Notes under the pieces: generated by a model
Database searches by the model: none
Seen by the model: only the letters and a program-made list of their open reading frames with translations
What the model was told of the DNA's origin: nothing
From: Saprospiraceae bacterium
GTDB lineage: Bacteria > Bacteroidota > Bacteroidia > Chitinophagales > Saprospiraceae
Reading direction: 5' to 3'
Length of the DNA stretch: 64,000 nt
Assembly (NCBI GenBank): GCA_020627825.1
Contig: JAHDGD010000002.1
Coordinates: 25,176-89,175, forward strand
Translations under genes and position numbers: made by a program
Part shown: positions 29,104 to 37,253 of the stretch, one piece after another
How positions within the stretch are numbered: the first letter of the stretch is position 1
Layout of the letters: each line of letters opens with the position of its first letter

Positions 29104-30036
29104 CTATCTAAGTAATAATTGGTCTTTGGTTTCACTAAGAAGGCTGATTTCTTCTTCTATTTTTCCTAATTTATTTTCTAAGTCTCGAATTAAACGTGTC
29201 ACTTTATCTTTAGTTAATTCAACATTTCCTAACGCATTTTTGATCTTTTGCTGTATAACCCAGTCGCTTATCAGATTATCAAAGAATATATCCATGAAGG
29301 AATTAAAATTTCCTATATTGATTTCAAATTCTTGGTTACGAACACCAACATCGTATAATTCTTGTTGAAATTTATTTAATTGTCGTTGTGCAAAATGAGC
29401 CGCTTTCTGAGCATTATCGATGGCTCCTTTTTTATAGTAAGACGACTGTCTAGAAGAAGACCCCATGTCCCATGATCCCCAGTCTTTTGCTTTTTTCAAA
29501 TAACTCACCAGTTTTTTAAGATCGTCTATACTAGCTTGTCCTGCATCAATAGCTTCATTAACTTCTTTGCGATACCGTATAAATTCATCAATCTTGTAAA
29601 CAATCTTCATCAATTCTTTCCCTTGTTGAGAATTGGAGAGTAGTAACTCTTTTTCACGTTTCTTTTTAAGAGACTCCAGTTTATTCTCGTACATTTTAAT
29701 ATCGACAATTTTCTTTTTCAGTAAGTCTCTTTCGTATTCCAAAACTTCAACTTGTTTCTTGAAATCATTGTACTTAAGAGATGCTTGCAGATATTCTTGT
29801 CTTTCTTTTTCAATTTGCTTTTCTTTCGATCCTAGCACTTTGGCAAAAAGTGATTTCATAGAAAGACCTTCAATTTCTTTTACGTCATTATATTCTTTTT
29901 CTAATATATCATGGAGCTCGTCTAGTTTTTTATATGCATTATTCAACTCGTTTTTAGTTGAATTAAAATGTTTTTCAACCTTTTCAAGCCCAATCAATAT
30001 TTCGAGTGTCTCTTTTATTTGTTTTTGTGTATCCAA
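29104..30036 (-). CDS. Hypothetical coiled-coil protein upstream of accC
   Basis: Function unknown. The 310 residues are almost wholly helical with long charged heptad stretches (for example KNELNNAYKKLDELHDILEK, EYERDLLKKKIVDIKMYENK) and no signal peptide or membrane segment. A Ser/Tyr/Gly-rich break near 190-205 (SWDMGSSSRQSSYYKKG) separates two coiled regions. No ATG fits the start; TTG 30036, just after an upstream stop, is the best start. It has no gap to accC and is divergent from the amphipathic-repeat gene at 30137. Confidence 0.65.
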   Translation of the reverse strand: MDTQKQIKETLEILIGLEKVEKHFNSTKNELNNAYKKLDELHDILEKEYNDVKEIEGLSMKSLFAKVLGSKEKQIEKERQEYLQASLKYNDFKKQVEVLEYERDLLKKKIVDIKMYENKLESLKKKREKELLLSNSQQGKELMKIVYKIDEFIRYRKEVNEAIDAGQASIDDLKKLVSYLKKAKDWGSWDMGSSSRQSSYYKKGAIDNAQKAAHFAQRQLNKFQQELYDVGVRNQEFEINIGNFNSFMDIFFDNLISDWVIQQKIKNALGNVELTKDKVTRLIRDLENKLGKIEEEISLLSETKDQLLLR

Positions 30037-30136
30037 ATTGATGTATTCGTTTCAAAACCGAAAATTAATGAAATATTTACACAGAAATTGCAGTAAAATG
30101 AATGAATCGTATTAATTTTCTACCAAAATATAAAAT

Positions 30137-31165
30137 ATGGGATTTTTAGGAGAAATTAGAAAACTATTATTTGGAGTAAAATCTGTTTCAAAGTCTGGAG
30201 CAGAGAAGGTAGCAGAAAAAAGTCAAGAGATAGGAGAAGATATACTTGAAAAAGGTGCGATTACACTTGATAAGGGCAAAGAAATTGCAGGAGATGTTGT
30301 TTCAAAAGCAGGTGAAACGCTTGGTTCAGTTACGGAGACTGTAGGTGATAAGCTATCCGATCTAAAAGATAAAGCTAAAGATATTTTAGATAGCGCGAGT
30401 CAAAGTGAAACAGCGAAGAAAGCTGGAGAATTTACTGAAAATGTAGGTGAAAAAGTTATAGAAGTAGGAGGTAAAGCTGCTGAAAAAGCAGCTGATCTAT
30501 CTGAAAAAGTAGGAGAAAAAGTACTTGATGCCAAAGATAAGATTATGGAAAAAGCTGGTGAAATAGGAGAGAAGTTATCTGATAAGTATGATGAAACATA
30601 TGAAAAAGCAAAAGCTCTTGAAGCTGAGGAAGCTCTGGAACCAAAAGGTGAGTTTGCAGATACAAAGCTAGATGCAGGTGGTTCCTTATTGGATGGATCT
30701 GACGATTTCTTTTCAAAAGCAGAGCGATATGCTGAAGGAAATTATTCTGATAAGAATACTGTAACAGTAGGAGATGCGGAAATTACATTACCTCCTGCAG
30801 ATAAAGCCAAAGAAATGGGGAAAGTAGCTGGAATGGAAGATGGTGATGGCGATGGAAATGAACTTGTCGATGATGCAATTATAATAGAAGATGAACCTCT
30901 TGCTCTTGATGCTCCAGATGTTGAGAACGCAACTAGCAATTTAAAAGATACTGCGGATTCAGTTGTAGAACAAGCATCTGAAGCAGGCTCTGCACTTATT
31001 GATAAAACAGAAGATAGTCTATCAAAGGTTGTTGATAAAATCGAAGAGACTAAAGCAGAAGCTGCAGATCTAGCAAGTAAGGCAAATGATAAAATAAGTG
31101 AAGTTAGTTCTCAAAAACTTTCAGAAATGGAAGATATGATGGACGCGATGGGAGAAGAAGAATAA
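30137..31165 (+). CDS. LEA/apolipoprotein-like amphipathic repeat protein
   Basis: Unknown function. Residues about 20-165 are a run of 11-residue repeats with alternating Lys and Glu (for example LSEKVGEKVLD, AKDKIMEKAGE, IGEKLSDKYDE), as in late-embryogenesis-abundant and apolipoprotein-like helices. A more acidic, less ordered middle follows (DGDGDGNELVDD), then a second repeat stretch (about 270-335). There is no signal peptide and there are no Cys. Such proteins bind membranes or protect against drying or cold; here that is inference. It is followed 5 bases later by a lipoprotein gene. Confidence 0.7.
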   Translation: MGFLGEIRKLLFGVKSVSKSGAEKVAEKSQEIGEDILEKGAITLDKGKEIAGDVVSKAGETLGSVTETVGDKLSDLKDKAKDILDSASQSETAKKAGEFTENVGEKVIEVGGKAAEKAADLSEKVGEKVLDAKDKIMEKAGEIGEKLSDKYDETYEKAKALEAEEALEPKGEFADTKLDAGGSLLDGSDDFFSKAERYAEGNYSDKNTVTVGDAEITLPPADKAKEMGKVAGMEDGDGDGNELVDDAIIIEDEPLALDAPDVENATSNLKDTADSVVEQASEAGSALIDKTEDSLSKVVDKIEETKAEAADLASKANDKISEVSSQKLSEMEDMMDAMGEEE

Positions 31166-31170
31166 TATAA

Positions 31171-31779
31171 ATGAGATATGTATTTTTCCTGTCAATTATC
31201 ATGATATTACTTGTATCATGTGATTGCGGTATTGATGAAAGTGAATTACTTCTTACTTCATCCGAATTAAGTTTTTTTGATTCTTACATTGAAGGAGATA
31301 CAATTATTTACTTAGGCGATATGGGATCTTCAGACACCCTTATAGTAGACACTGTCACTCCGACGGTTGAGGAATTCGATATTAATTGTGGTTTTTTGAG
31401 TAGTGAACCAAGAAATGAGAAAAGTATTTTTATACGACATCTTCCTAGAAACATTTATCCATTTACTCCATTAGAAACTTCGGAATCTGCCACTATAAAA
31501 AGCCCTCAGTGGTTATTTAGCTTCCAAGTGGTTGCAAATCCTCGCGATGTGAATATGGTTATTAATTTTAAAAACTTTTCATTTGCTAGCAATCAATTTG
31601 AAGACTACAGAACGGTAAAGGATACTGTTTTTACTGACATTGAAGTGGATGAATTTTATAAATTACCTCATACAGAGAATGGACTTGATGAAATAGTAGA
31701 ATGTGTTTACTGGATTCCAACAGAAGGTATGTTAGCCTATACTGCAACAACTGGAGAACATTTTAGTAGAATAGATTGA
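31171..31779 (+). CDS. Hypothetical lipoprotein
   Basis: A short signal peptide with lipobox ILLVSC and a second Cys two residues later (CDC) predict a lipid-anchored periplasmic or surface protein of about 185 mature residues. I do not recognise the fold; it looks beta-rich (WLFSFQVVANPRDVNMVINF). It lies 5 bases after the amphipathic repeat gene, so the two are probably co-expressed. Confidence 0.65.
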   Translation: MRYVFFLSIIMILLVSCDCGIDESELLLTSSELSFFDSYIEGDTIIYLGDMGSSDTLIVDTVTPTVEEFDINCGFLSSEPRNEKSIFIRHLPRNIYPFTPLETSESATIKSPQWLFSFQVVANPRDVNMVINFKNFSFASNQFEDYRTVKDTVFTDIEVDEFYKLPHTENGLDEIVECVYWIPTEGMLAYTATTGEHFSRID

Positions 31780-31798
31780 ATTTACACCACGTTGTATT

Positions 31799-31820
31799 GA
31801 TCATGTTTTTGGACATGATC
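31799..31820 (+). terminator. Hairpin after the lipoprotein gene
   Basis: GATCATGT and ACATGATC form a perfect 8-base stem around TTTTGG. T runs begin only about ten bases later, so it is a moderate terminator candidate. Confidence 0.45.
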
Positions 31821-31886
31821 TGTTACTACTTTTTCATTTTTGTAAAACTTTTATGCATACAGAACATTAGAAGTATAGCAAGTATT

Positions 31887-31894
31887 TAGATTTG
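31887..31894 (+). promoter_or_regulatory. Promoter -7 element overlapping palindrome copy 3 (TAGATTTG)
   Basis: Exact TAnnTTTG match whose TTTG is the first arm of the palindrome at 31891-31908. A factor bound to the palindrome would cover the promoter and start site of mrp. Confidence 0.45.
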
Positions 31895-31908
31895 GGCTCG
31901 AGCCCAAA
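31891..31908. repeat. Dispersed palindrome copy 3, upstream of mrp
   Basis: TTTGGGCTCGAGCCCAAA is a perfect 18-base palindrome, ten bases before the mrp ATG. It shares its core with copy 1. Confidence 0.85.
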
Positions 31909-31918
31909 AAACTATAAC

Positions 31919-33013
31919 ATGATAGATAATAATAAAATAGTAGACGCTTTACGAAGCATAGTTGATCCTGGAACGGGGCTAGATATTATTTCAGCCAAGT
32001 TGGTGAGTGAGTTAAAGATAGATGGGCAGAAAATCAGTTTTGCCCTTAATAATACGAATTTGGATGATCAGTTAAAATCACAAATCAATTTTCATTGTAT
32101 CTCTGCTATCCAAAAAATATATCCTTCAGCTGATGTGCATGTTCATATGCACAGTGATGCACAGTCAAAAAAAGATATTGCTTTACCTCAAGTTAAAAAT
32201 ATTATAGCTGTTGCTTCGGGTAAGGGTGGAGTAGGAAAGTCTACCATGTCTGTGAATCTTGCATTTGGGCTTAAAAAAAGAGGGTATAAGGTTGGCATAT
32301 TAGATGCAGATTTATATGGGCCTTCCTTACCTACAATGCTGGGATTACAAGGAGCTAGACCTAAAGTAGAAATCATATATGGGAAAAATAAGATAAGACC
32401 AATAGAGCATGAGGGGGTATCTGTTATCTCACTTGGTTTTATCATAGAACCAGAGCAGGCGGTAGTTCTAAGAGGACCCAGACTAGGTGGTATTATCAAA
32501 CAATTCATAAATGATTGCTTATGGCCTGAGCTTGATTTTTTAGTAATTGATCTTCCTCCAGGAACTGGTGACATTCAATTAACAATGGTTCAGACAGTTC
32601 CCGTATCAGGAGCAATCATGGTGACTACACCACAAGAGGTTGCGGTAGTTGATGCTATTAAAGCAATGAATATGTTTCGTTTACCCAATGTAAATGTGCC
32701 AATTTTAGGTGTTATTGAAAATATGAGTTGGTTTACGCCAGCAGAGTTACCGGAGCATAAATATTTTATTTTTGGTGAAGGTGGAGGAAAAAAGTTAACG
32801 AAAGATGCTCAAACTGTTATGTTGGGTCAAATGCCTTTAATAAAAGGTATTAGAGAAGGGGGCGACAATGGAACACCTGTTGTATTGGGGCAAGACGATA
32901 CGAGTAAAATCGCCCAAAAATATTACGATAAGATAATTGATAAATTTTTACAACAAGTCGTCATTAGAAATCAAACCTTAAAACCAACAGAAACAGTTAA
33001 AATAAATACGTAA
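31919..33013 (+). CDS. mrp: Mrp/NBP35/ApbC-type iron-sulfur cluster carrier ATPase
   Basis: An N-terminal MIP18/DUF59 domain (about 1-75; SIVDPGTGLDI) is followed by a P-loop ATPase with the deviant Walker A ASGKGGVGKSTMS, DADLYGPSLP and DLPPGTGD. Such proteins carry or assemble Fe-S clusters. The C-terminal CxxC that binds the cluster in E. coli Mrp and ApbC is missing; the region reads SWFTPAELPEHKYFIFGEGG. The next gene encodes an Nfu-type CxxC scaffold, which may compensate. The start is ATG 31919; a TTG at 31892 lies in the palindrome. Confidence 0.93.
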   Translation: MIDNNKIVDALRSIVDPGTGLDIISAKLVSELKIDGQKISFALNNTNLDDQLKSQINFHCISAIQKIYPSADVHVHMHSDAQSKKDIALPQVKNIIAVASGKGGVGKSTMSVNLAFGLKKRGYKVGILDADLYGPSLPTMLGLQGARPKVEIIYGKNKIRPIEHEGVSVISLGFIIEPEQAVVLRGPRLGGIIKQFINDCLWPELDFLVIDLPPGTGDIQLTMVQTVPVSGAIMVTTPQEVAVVDAIKAMNMFRLPNVNVPILGVIENMSWFTPAELPEHKYFIFGEGGGKKLTKDAQTVMLGQMPLIKGIREGGDNGTPVVLGQDDTSKIAQKYYDKIIDKFLQQVVIRNQTLKPTETVKINT

Positions 33014-33022
33014 TTTTGTGAT

Positions 33023-33271
33023 ATGGTACAATCAGATAAAGCCAAGTTACTCGAAACTATTGATAAAGCATTAGATAATATAAGGCCACACCTTGAAGTT
33101 GATGGTGGAGATGTGGAACTTGTTGACGTTACGGAAGATTTAATTGTTCAAGTTAAATGGTTAGGAAATTGTCGGTCATGTAATATGTCTCAGTTTACCA
33201 TGAAAGCTGGTATCGAACAAACAATAAAATCAGTAGTTCCTGAAATTCAAAAAGTTGAAGCTGTAAATTAA
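33023..33271 (+). CDS. NifU-like C-terminal domain protein (Nfu scaffold)
   Basis: An 82-residue single-domain Nfu protein with LDNIRPHLEVDGGDVELV and the cluster-binding CRSC in GNCRSCNMSQFTMKAGIE. It accepts and delivers 4Fe-4S clusters. It lies nine bases after mrp, and its stop shares a base with the pyrF ATG (TAATG). The pairing with a CxxC-less Mrp suggests a joint Fe-S delivery unit. Confidence 0.94.
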   Translation: MVQSDKAKLLETIDKALDNIRPHLEVDGGDVELVDVTEDLIVQVKWLGNCRSCNMSQFTMKAGIEQTIKSVVPEIQKVEAVN

Positions 33272-34170
33272 TGAACAGAAGTACGTTATTTAAGAATATA
33301 CTACAGAAAAATTCCTTTCTATGTATAGGTTTAGACACCGATAAAGAAAAAATTCCTTCCTTTTTACTCGAATATGAAGATCCAATCTTTGAATTCAATA
33401 AGAGAATAATTGATGCTACAAAGGACCTTTGTGTCGCTTATAAGCCCAATATTGCTTTCTACGAGGCTGAAGGAATGGAAGGCTATCTTTCCCTCCAAAA
33501 AACCATTGATTATATACCAGATGATATTCTAATCATAGCGGATGCTAAAAGAGGGGATATAGGAAATACAAGTGAACGATATGCAAAAGCCTTTTTTGAA
33601 AAATTAAAATGTGATGCTATTACAGTTGCGCCCTATATGGGAGTTGACAGTGTAACACCATTCTATAATTATCCCAATAAATGGATTATTATACTAGGAC
33701 TTACAAGTAATATAGGAAGTAAGGATTTCCAATTGATTCAAGATGAACACAAGCAAGAAGTATATAAAACTGTTTTGCAAAAAGCAAGCTTGTGGGGTAC
33801 GCCTGATGATACGATGTTTGTAATAGGTGCAACACATCCAGAAAAGTTTAAAGAAATTCGAGAGTTATTGCCTAAACATTTTTTCTTAGTACCAGGTGTT
33901 GGTGCACAAGGAGGTACATTAAAAGAAATATCAAAATATGGGATGAACGATGAAATAGGACTTTTAGTGAATGTTTCTAGAGCTATCCTATATGCAGGCA
34001 ATAATGAAGATTTTGATATTGAAGCTCGAGTAAAAGCTATGTCTTTACAAAAGGAAATGGAAGAATTAATGTATGCATCGATGATGGGAAGTGGAGATGA
34101 TTTTATGGATATAGATATCGATGGACTTGAACTCGACGGAGATGTAAATTTTGATATTGAATTGGATTAG
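33271..34170 (+). CDS. pyrF: Orotidine 5'-phosphate decarboxylase (type 2) with acidic tail
   Basis: It makes UMP, the last step of pyrimidine synthesis. It carries FLCIGLDTDKEKIP, the catalytic ADAKRGDIGNTSERYA, VAPYMGVDS and the phosphate loop FLVPGVGAQGG, all of type 2 (PyrF2) enzymes. The protein runs about 25 residues past the usual end into a tail with many Asp and Glu (from DDFMDIDIDGLELDGD on) that has no known role. It is translationally coupled to nfu, and a strong terminator follows. Confidence 0.95.
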   Translation: MNRSTLFKNILQKNSFLCIGLDTDKEKIPSFLLEYEDPIFEFNKRIIDATKDLCVAYKPNIAFYEAEGMEGYLSLQKTIDYIPDDILIIADAKRGDIGNTSERYAKAFFEKLKCDAITVAPYMGVDSVTPFYNYPNKWIIILGLTSNIGSKDFQLIQDEHKQEVYKTVLQKASLWGTPDDTMFVIGATHPEKFKEIRELLPKHFFLVPGVGAQGGTLKEISKYGMNDEIGLLVNVSRAILYAGNNEDFDIEARVKAMSLQKEMEELMYASMMGSGDDFMDIDIDGLELDGDVNFDIELD

Positions 34171-34190
34171 CAGTAAAGAATGAGAGAAAT

Positions 34191-34233
34191 AAATCTCCTT
34201 CATTGTATAAAAATGAAGGAGATTTTTATTTTC
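34191..34233 (+). terminator. Intrinsic terminator of mrp-nfu-pyrF
   Basis: A 14-base perfect stem (34191-34204 with 34212-34225), a 7-base loop, then a T-rich tail. Confidence 0.9.
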
Positions 34234-34322
34234 TCGTCAATAATGAAGAAGGTATAATACCATAAACCTATCCCCCTTTGAAAAGTTTTTGATTAATTTC
34301 TTATCTATTATTCACGTTATTT

Positions 34323-34721
34323 TTAGTCAATAATTGGATTTTCTGGAGTAATCTTACGATTTCTTCTTTTATTGCTGGCATTTTTACCTTTGAAAAAAAG
34401 CAATAGATTTAAGAAAAGCATAATGCCCAGATATATAGAAAATCCACCTACTTTGTAGCTTAAAATTTCAATTAAATTTTGATACGAATTTTGATAAAGA
34501 TCAATTTTCAAAATGAGTAATGCAAATCCTAGATTTAGTAAATAAAATCCAGTTTCAAAAAGTCTGTTAGTGGATAAAGCAATTTCCTCTCTTCCTTTGA
34601 ATATATCCATCATAAATATGGTACTATTTTTGAATAAAGTTTTAGAAACATATAAAGTCAGAATAAAAGCAATCGGTAAATAGACAGCATAACCGATTAA
34701 AATTTTAGTCGTAATTTCCAT
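34323..34721 (-). CDS. Small membrane protein, paralogue B of the GbsR locus
   Basis: 132 residues with three hydrophobic segments (about 5-25, 58-75, 92-110) and a basic C-terminal tail (KGKNASNKRRNRK). The central LFETGFYLLNLGFALLIL matches the same part of the neighbouring 114-residue protein, so the two are tandem paralogues. Function unknown. It is last in an operon with the GbsR-type regulator and 10 bases after its paralogue. Confidence 0.75.
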   Translation of the reverse strand: MEITTKILIGYAVYLPIAFILTLYVSKTLFKNSTIFMMDIFKGREEIALSTNRLFETGFYLLNLGFALLILKIDLYQNSYQNLIEILSYKVGGFSIYLGIMLFLNLLLFFKGKNASNKRRNRKITPENPIID

Positions 34722-34731
34722 AAGAATTTTA

Positions 34732-35076
34732 TTATTTAAGTTTAGAAATAAATAAGCTTAGCATAAATATGTTAATGTAATGTAAGAAGGCTATTATTAA
34801 AATTATACAGGAGGTTTTGAATGTAATTATTTCAATCATTTTAATATAAGAGTCAACGTTCCCCCATGAGATTAGTGTTAAAGCACAATAGCCCATATTA
34901 AGCAGGTAATAAGCTAGTAGAAGAACTCTATTGATTTGCCTGCCTAAGTGAGAATTTCTTTCGATTAGGTATTCTATAAAAACGTTTCCATTGACAAAGC
35001 ATATCTTTCCTATTTTAAGAATGATAAAACAAGTAATAAGCAGATATATACAGTATGATAAAATATTTAGATTCAT
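34732..35076 (-). CDS. Small membrane protein, paralogue A of the GbsR locus
   Basis: 114 residues with membrane segments at about 5-22, 50-70 and 85-110. The segment VLLLAYYLLNMGYCALTLI aligns with its neighbour's LLNLGFALL block. No catalytic motif is seen. Together with the paralogue it may form a hetero-oligomeric membrane complex controlled by the adjacent MarR-like regulator; that is inference. Confidence 0.7.
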   Translation of the reverse strand: MNLNILSYCIYLLITCFIILKIGKICFVNGNVFIEYLIERNSHLGRQINRVLLLAYYLLNMGYCALTLISWGNVDSYIKMIEIITFKTSCIILIIAFLHYINIFMLSLFISKLK

Positions 35077-35127
35077 TTGAATATATTGAAGTTTCAGAAT
35101 TTATTGAAACATCTGGTTAAAAAAAAG

Positions 35128-35631
35128 CTATTTCAACATTTTTATAATGAGTTTACTAAACCAATTTTCATTATACACTGTAACTTTTTCTAGAACATTA
35201 TCCGCCTTTGATAAATATTTGTGCAGTGTATTAGTTTGATTGATAAAATAGATTGCTTCTTCAGAATTGTTTTGGGTATTGGTTGAAACTTCTTTTAGTA
35301 TCTTAACAGCAGGTTTAATTTCTCTTTTACTCCTTTCTTTTGCAATAGTAATAATCAATTCATCCATATCTTTCTCAGCTCTATAAAACTCTTTTCTTTC
35401 ACCAGGAACAATTTCCTTATAAACGATTCCCCAGTCTATTAGTCCTCTTAAATTCATGGATGCATTCCCTCTCGAAATAGTTAATTCTTTCATGATAGAT
35501 TCCATGGATAGGGGGGTAGAAGAAACAAATAATAAGGCATAAATTTGCCCCATAGTTTTATTTATTCCCCATTGAGTTCCCAATGTGCCCCATGTTTGAA
35601 TAAATTTATGTTTTGATTCTTCTAAATTCAT
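35128..35631 (-). CDS. GbsR/MarR-family transcriptional regulator
   Basis: A winged-helix regulator with the GbsR opening FIQTWGTLGTQWGINKTMGQIYALL, recognition helix ISRGNASMNLRGLIDWGI and wing VPGERKEFYRAE. In Bacillus, GbsR represses choline/glycine-betaine genes, but here it controls an operon of two small membrane proteins. An exact -7 element lies 3 bases before the ATG, and an 18-base inverted repeat sits just upstream of that, which suggests autoregulation. I start at ATG 35631 rather than the TTG two codons earlier. Confidence 0.88.
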   Translation of the reverse strand: MNLEESKHKFIQTWGTLGTQWGINKTMGQIYALLFVSSTPLSMESIMKELTISRGNASMNLRGLIDWGIVYKEIVPGERKEFYRAEKDMDELIITIAKERSKREIKPAVKILKEVSTNTQNNSEEAIYFINQTNTLHKYLSKADNVLEKVTVYNENWFSKLIIKMLK

Positions 35632-35634
35632 ACT

Positions 35635-35642
35635 CAAATATA
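35635..35642 (-). promoter_or_regulatory. Promoter -7 element of the gbsR operon (TATATTTG)
   Basis: Exact TAnnTTTG match only 3 bases before the ATG, which predicts a leaderless or nearly leaderless mRNA. Confidence 0.5.
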
Positions 35643-35648
35643 GTAAAC

Positions 35649-35666
35649 TTTTTGAACTTTCAAAAA
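35649..35666. promoter_or_regulatory. Candidate GbsR operator (inverted repeat)
   Basis: TTTTTGAA-CT-TTCAAAAA is a perfect 8+8 inverted repeat six bases upstream of the -7 element. A second overlapping repeat, TTTCAA-n6-TTGAAA, occupies 35658-35675. Confidence 0.5.
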
Positions 35667-35886
35667 ATATTGAAACTTAGTGGTTTTTTCTGTCTGGTAA
35701 TTAAAAAACAGAGATACATTTACATTTAACTCATTTACTGAGTTATGTGCTTATAAAAATATGTGGTAAAGTGTTATTTATTACACTACCTTTTCTTTTT
35801 AGGATTAGATTTCTCTATATATACAGATATCTTATTTACATTTACTACTAATGACTAGTATCTTTTTTTTAACTGACTAATCCTAA

Positions 35887-36636
35887 ATGAGTTTAGAATC
35901 CGCAATTCAGCTTTTTCCAACTATAAGCCTTGATGAAATGAATCAGGTCAAGTTAATGAATAGAATTGAAACTAAATTTCTTATAGCAAAAAAAGAGTTA
36001 CCAACTATTTTCAAGGAAATTTATAAAGACTATAGAATATTAGAAATTAATGGTAGCGTAGTTCCTGAGTATAAAACGATTTATTTCGATACACAAGATT
36101 TTTTCTTTTTTAATGAACATCATAGAAAAAGAAAAGATCGTTATAAAGTTCGATTTAGAAATTATATAAGTTCGCATTTGACCTTTTTAGAAATCAAAAG
36201 AAAGAAGAATGGAAGGGTTGATAAAAATAGGGTAGAAGTGGAAAATGAACAATACGAAATTCTAGAAAAACATCAAGATCAATTTAAAGACACAAAACTG
36301 GATAGCTTACATCTCGAAAAAAAGCTCTTGAATTCTTATAATCGAATAACATTAGTTTCAAAAACATCTATTGAAAGAGTTACATTCGATTTGAATGTAA
36401 GATTTAGTAACTGGCAAGTACAATCTGCACTTGATGAATTGGTCATAATTGAATTAAAACAAGAGAATTTGTCAAGAATTTCTGCCGTATATTTGGCCTT
36501 AAAAAAAGCAAATGTAAAGCCTTTTAGTATCAGTAAATATTGTATCGGAATATTGAAAACATACGGCTTAAGCAATATAAAATATAATCGTTTCAAGAAG
36601 AAACTACTAAAAATTCAAAAGATTACAAGTATATGA
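35887..36636 (+). CDS. VTC-domain polyphosphate polymerase
   Basis: The tunnel-shaped VTC catalytic domain is recognisable from MNRIETKFLI, YKTIYFDTQDFFFFNEH, RKRKDRYKVRFRNY, FLEIKRKKNGRVDKNR and ELVIIELKQ. In yeast Vtc4 these basic and acidic tunnel residues polymerise ATP phosphate into polyphosphate. The 249-residue bacterial form is a single domain. The stop overlaps the downstream DUF4956 gene by 4 bases, the usual bacterial partner. Confidence 0.9.
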   Translation: MSLESAIQLFPTISLDEMNQVKLMNRIETKFLIAKKELPTIFKEIYKDYRILEINGSVVPEYKTIYFDTQDFFFFNEHHRKRKDRYKVRFRNYISSHLTFLEIKRKKNGRVDKNRVEVENEQYEILEKHQDQFKDTKLDSLHLEKKLLNSYNRITLVSKTSIERVTFDLNVRFSNWQVQSALDELVIIELKQENLSRISAVYLALKKANVKPFSISKYCIGILKTYGLSNIKYNRFKKKLLKIQKITSI

Positions 36637-37253
36637 ATATTAATTGGTTCGATGAAGATGTATATAAGTTACTCATGCGCTTGGTGATCAACTTGGTTTT
36701 TATATCTATCATTGTTAGCGGAATATATTATAGGAAAACACAACGAAAAGATTATTTATTCACCTATTATTTAATGGGGTTTATAATCTTTTTTATCTGT
36801 TTTTCTCTTAAAAAGTTAGACATAGATACCGGTATGGGTCTAGGGCTATTTGCGATTTTCAGTATCATTCGATTTCGAACGAATCAGATTGAAATCAAAG
36901 AAATGACCTATCTTTTTATTGTCATAGGATTAAGTGTTATTAATTCGTTAGCATCCAATAAAATATCTATGACAGAGCTAGGAATTATAAATGTCTTTAT
37001 CTTAGGGTTAACCTATATTATGGAATATGTATGGTTATTGAAACATGAAACACGAAAATCAATCTTATTTGAAAACATCAACTTAATTGATATTAGTAAA
37101 CAAGATGAACTTAAGCAAGAGATAGAAAAAAGAACTGGATTGAAAATAAATAGAGTAGAAGTTGGTAAAATCAATTTCTTAGATGATACAGCTCAAGTCC
37201 GCATTTACTATTACTCAGATGAACAAGATTATTCAGAGTTTGATCCAGGTTAA
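36633..37253 (+). CDS. DUF4956 membrane protein, VTC partner
   Basis: 206 residues with about four to five helices (LLMRLVINLVFISIIVSG, YYLMGFIIFFICFSL, GMGLGLFAIFSII, MTYLFIVIGLSVI, GIINVFILGLTYIMEYVWL). The conserved loop IFSIIRFRTNQIEIKEMTYL marks DUF4956. A roughly 60-residue cytosolic alpha/beta tail follows. Members are commonly encoded beside VTC polymerases and are thought to export or channel polyphosphate; that is unproven. ATGA overlap with the VTC gene means tight coupling. Confidence 0.88.
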   Translation: MNINWFDEDVYKLLMRLVINLVFISIIVSGIYYRKTQRKDYLFTYYLMGFIIFFICFSLKKLDIDTGMGLGLFAIFSIIRFRTNQIEIKEMTYLFIVIGLSVINSLASNKISMTELGIINVFILGLTYIMEYVWLLKHETRKSILFENINLIDISKQDELKQEIEKRTGLKINRVEVGKINFLDDTAQVRIYYYSDEQDYSEFDPG

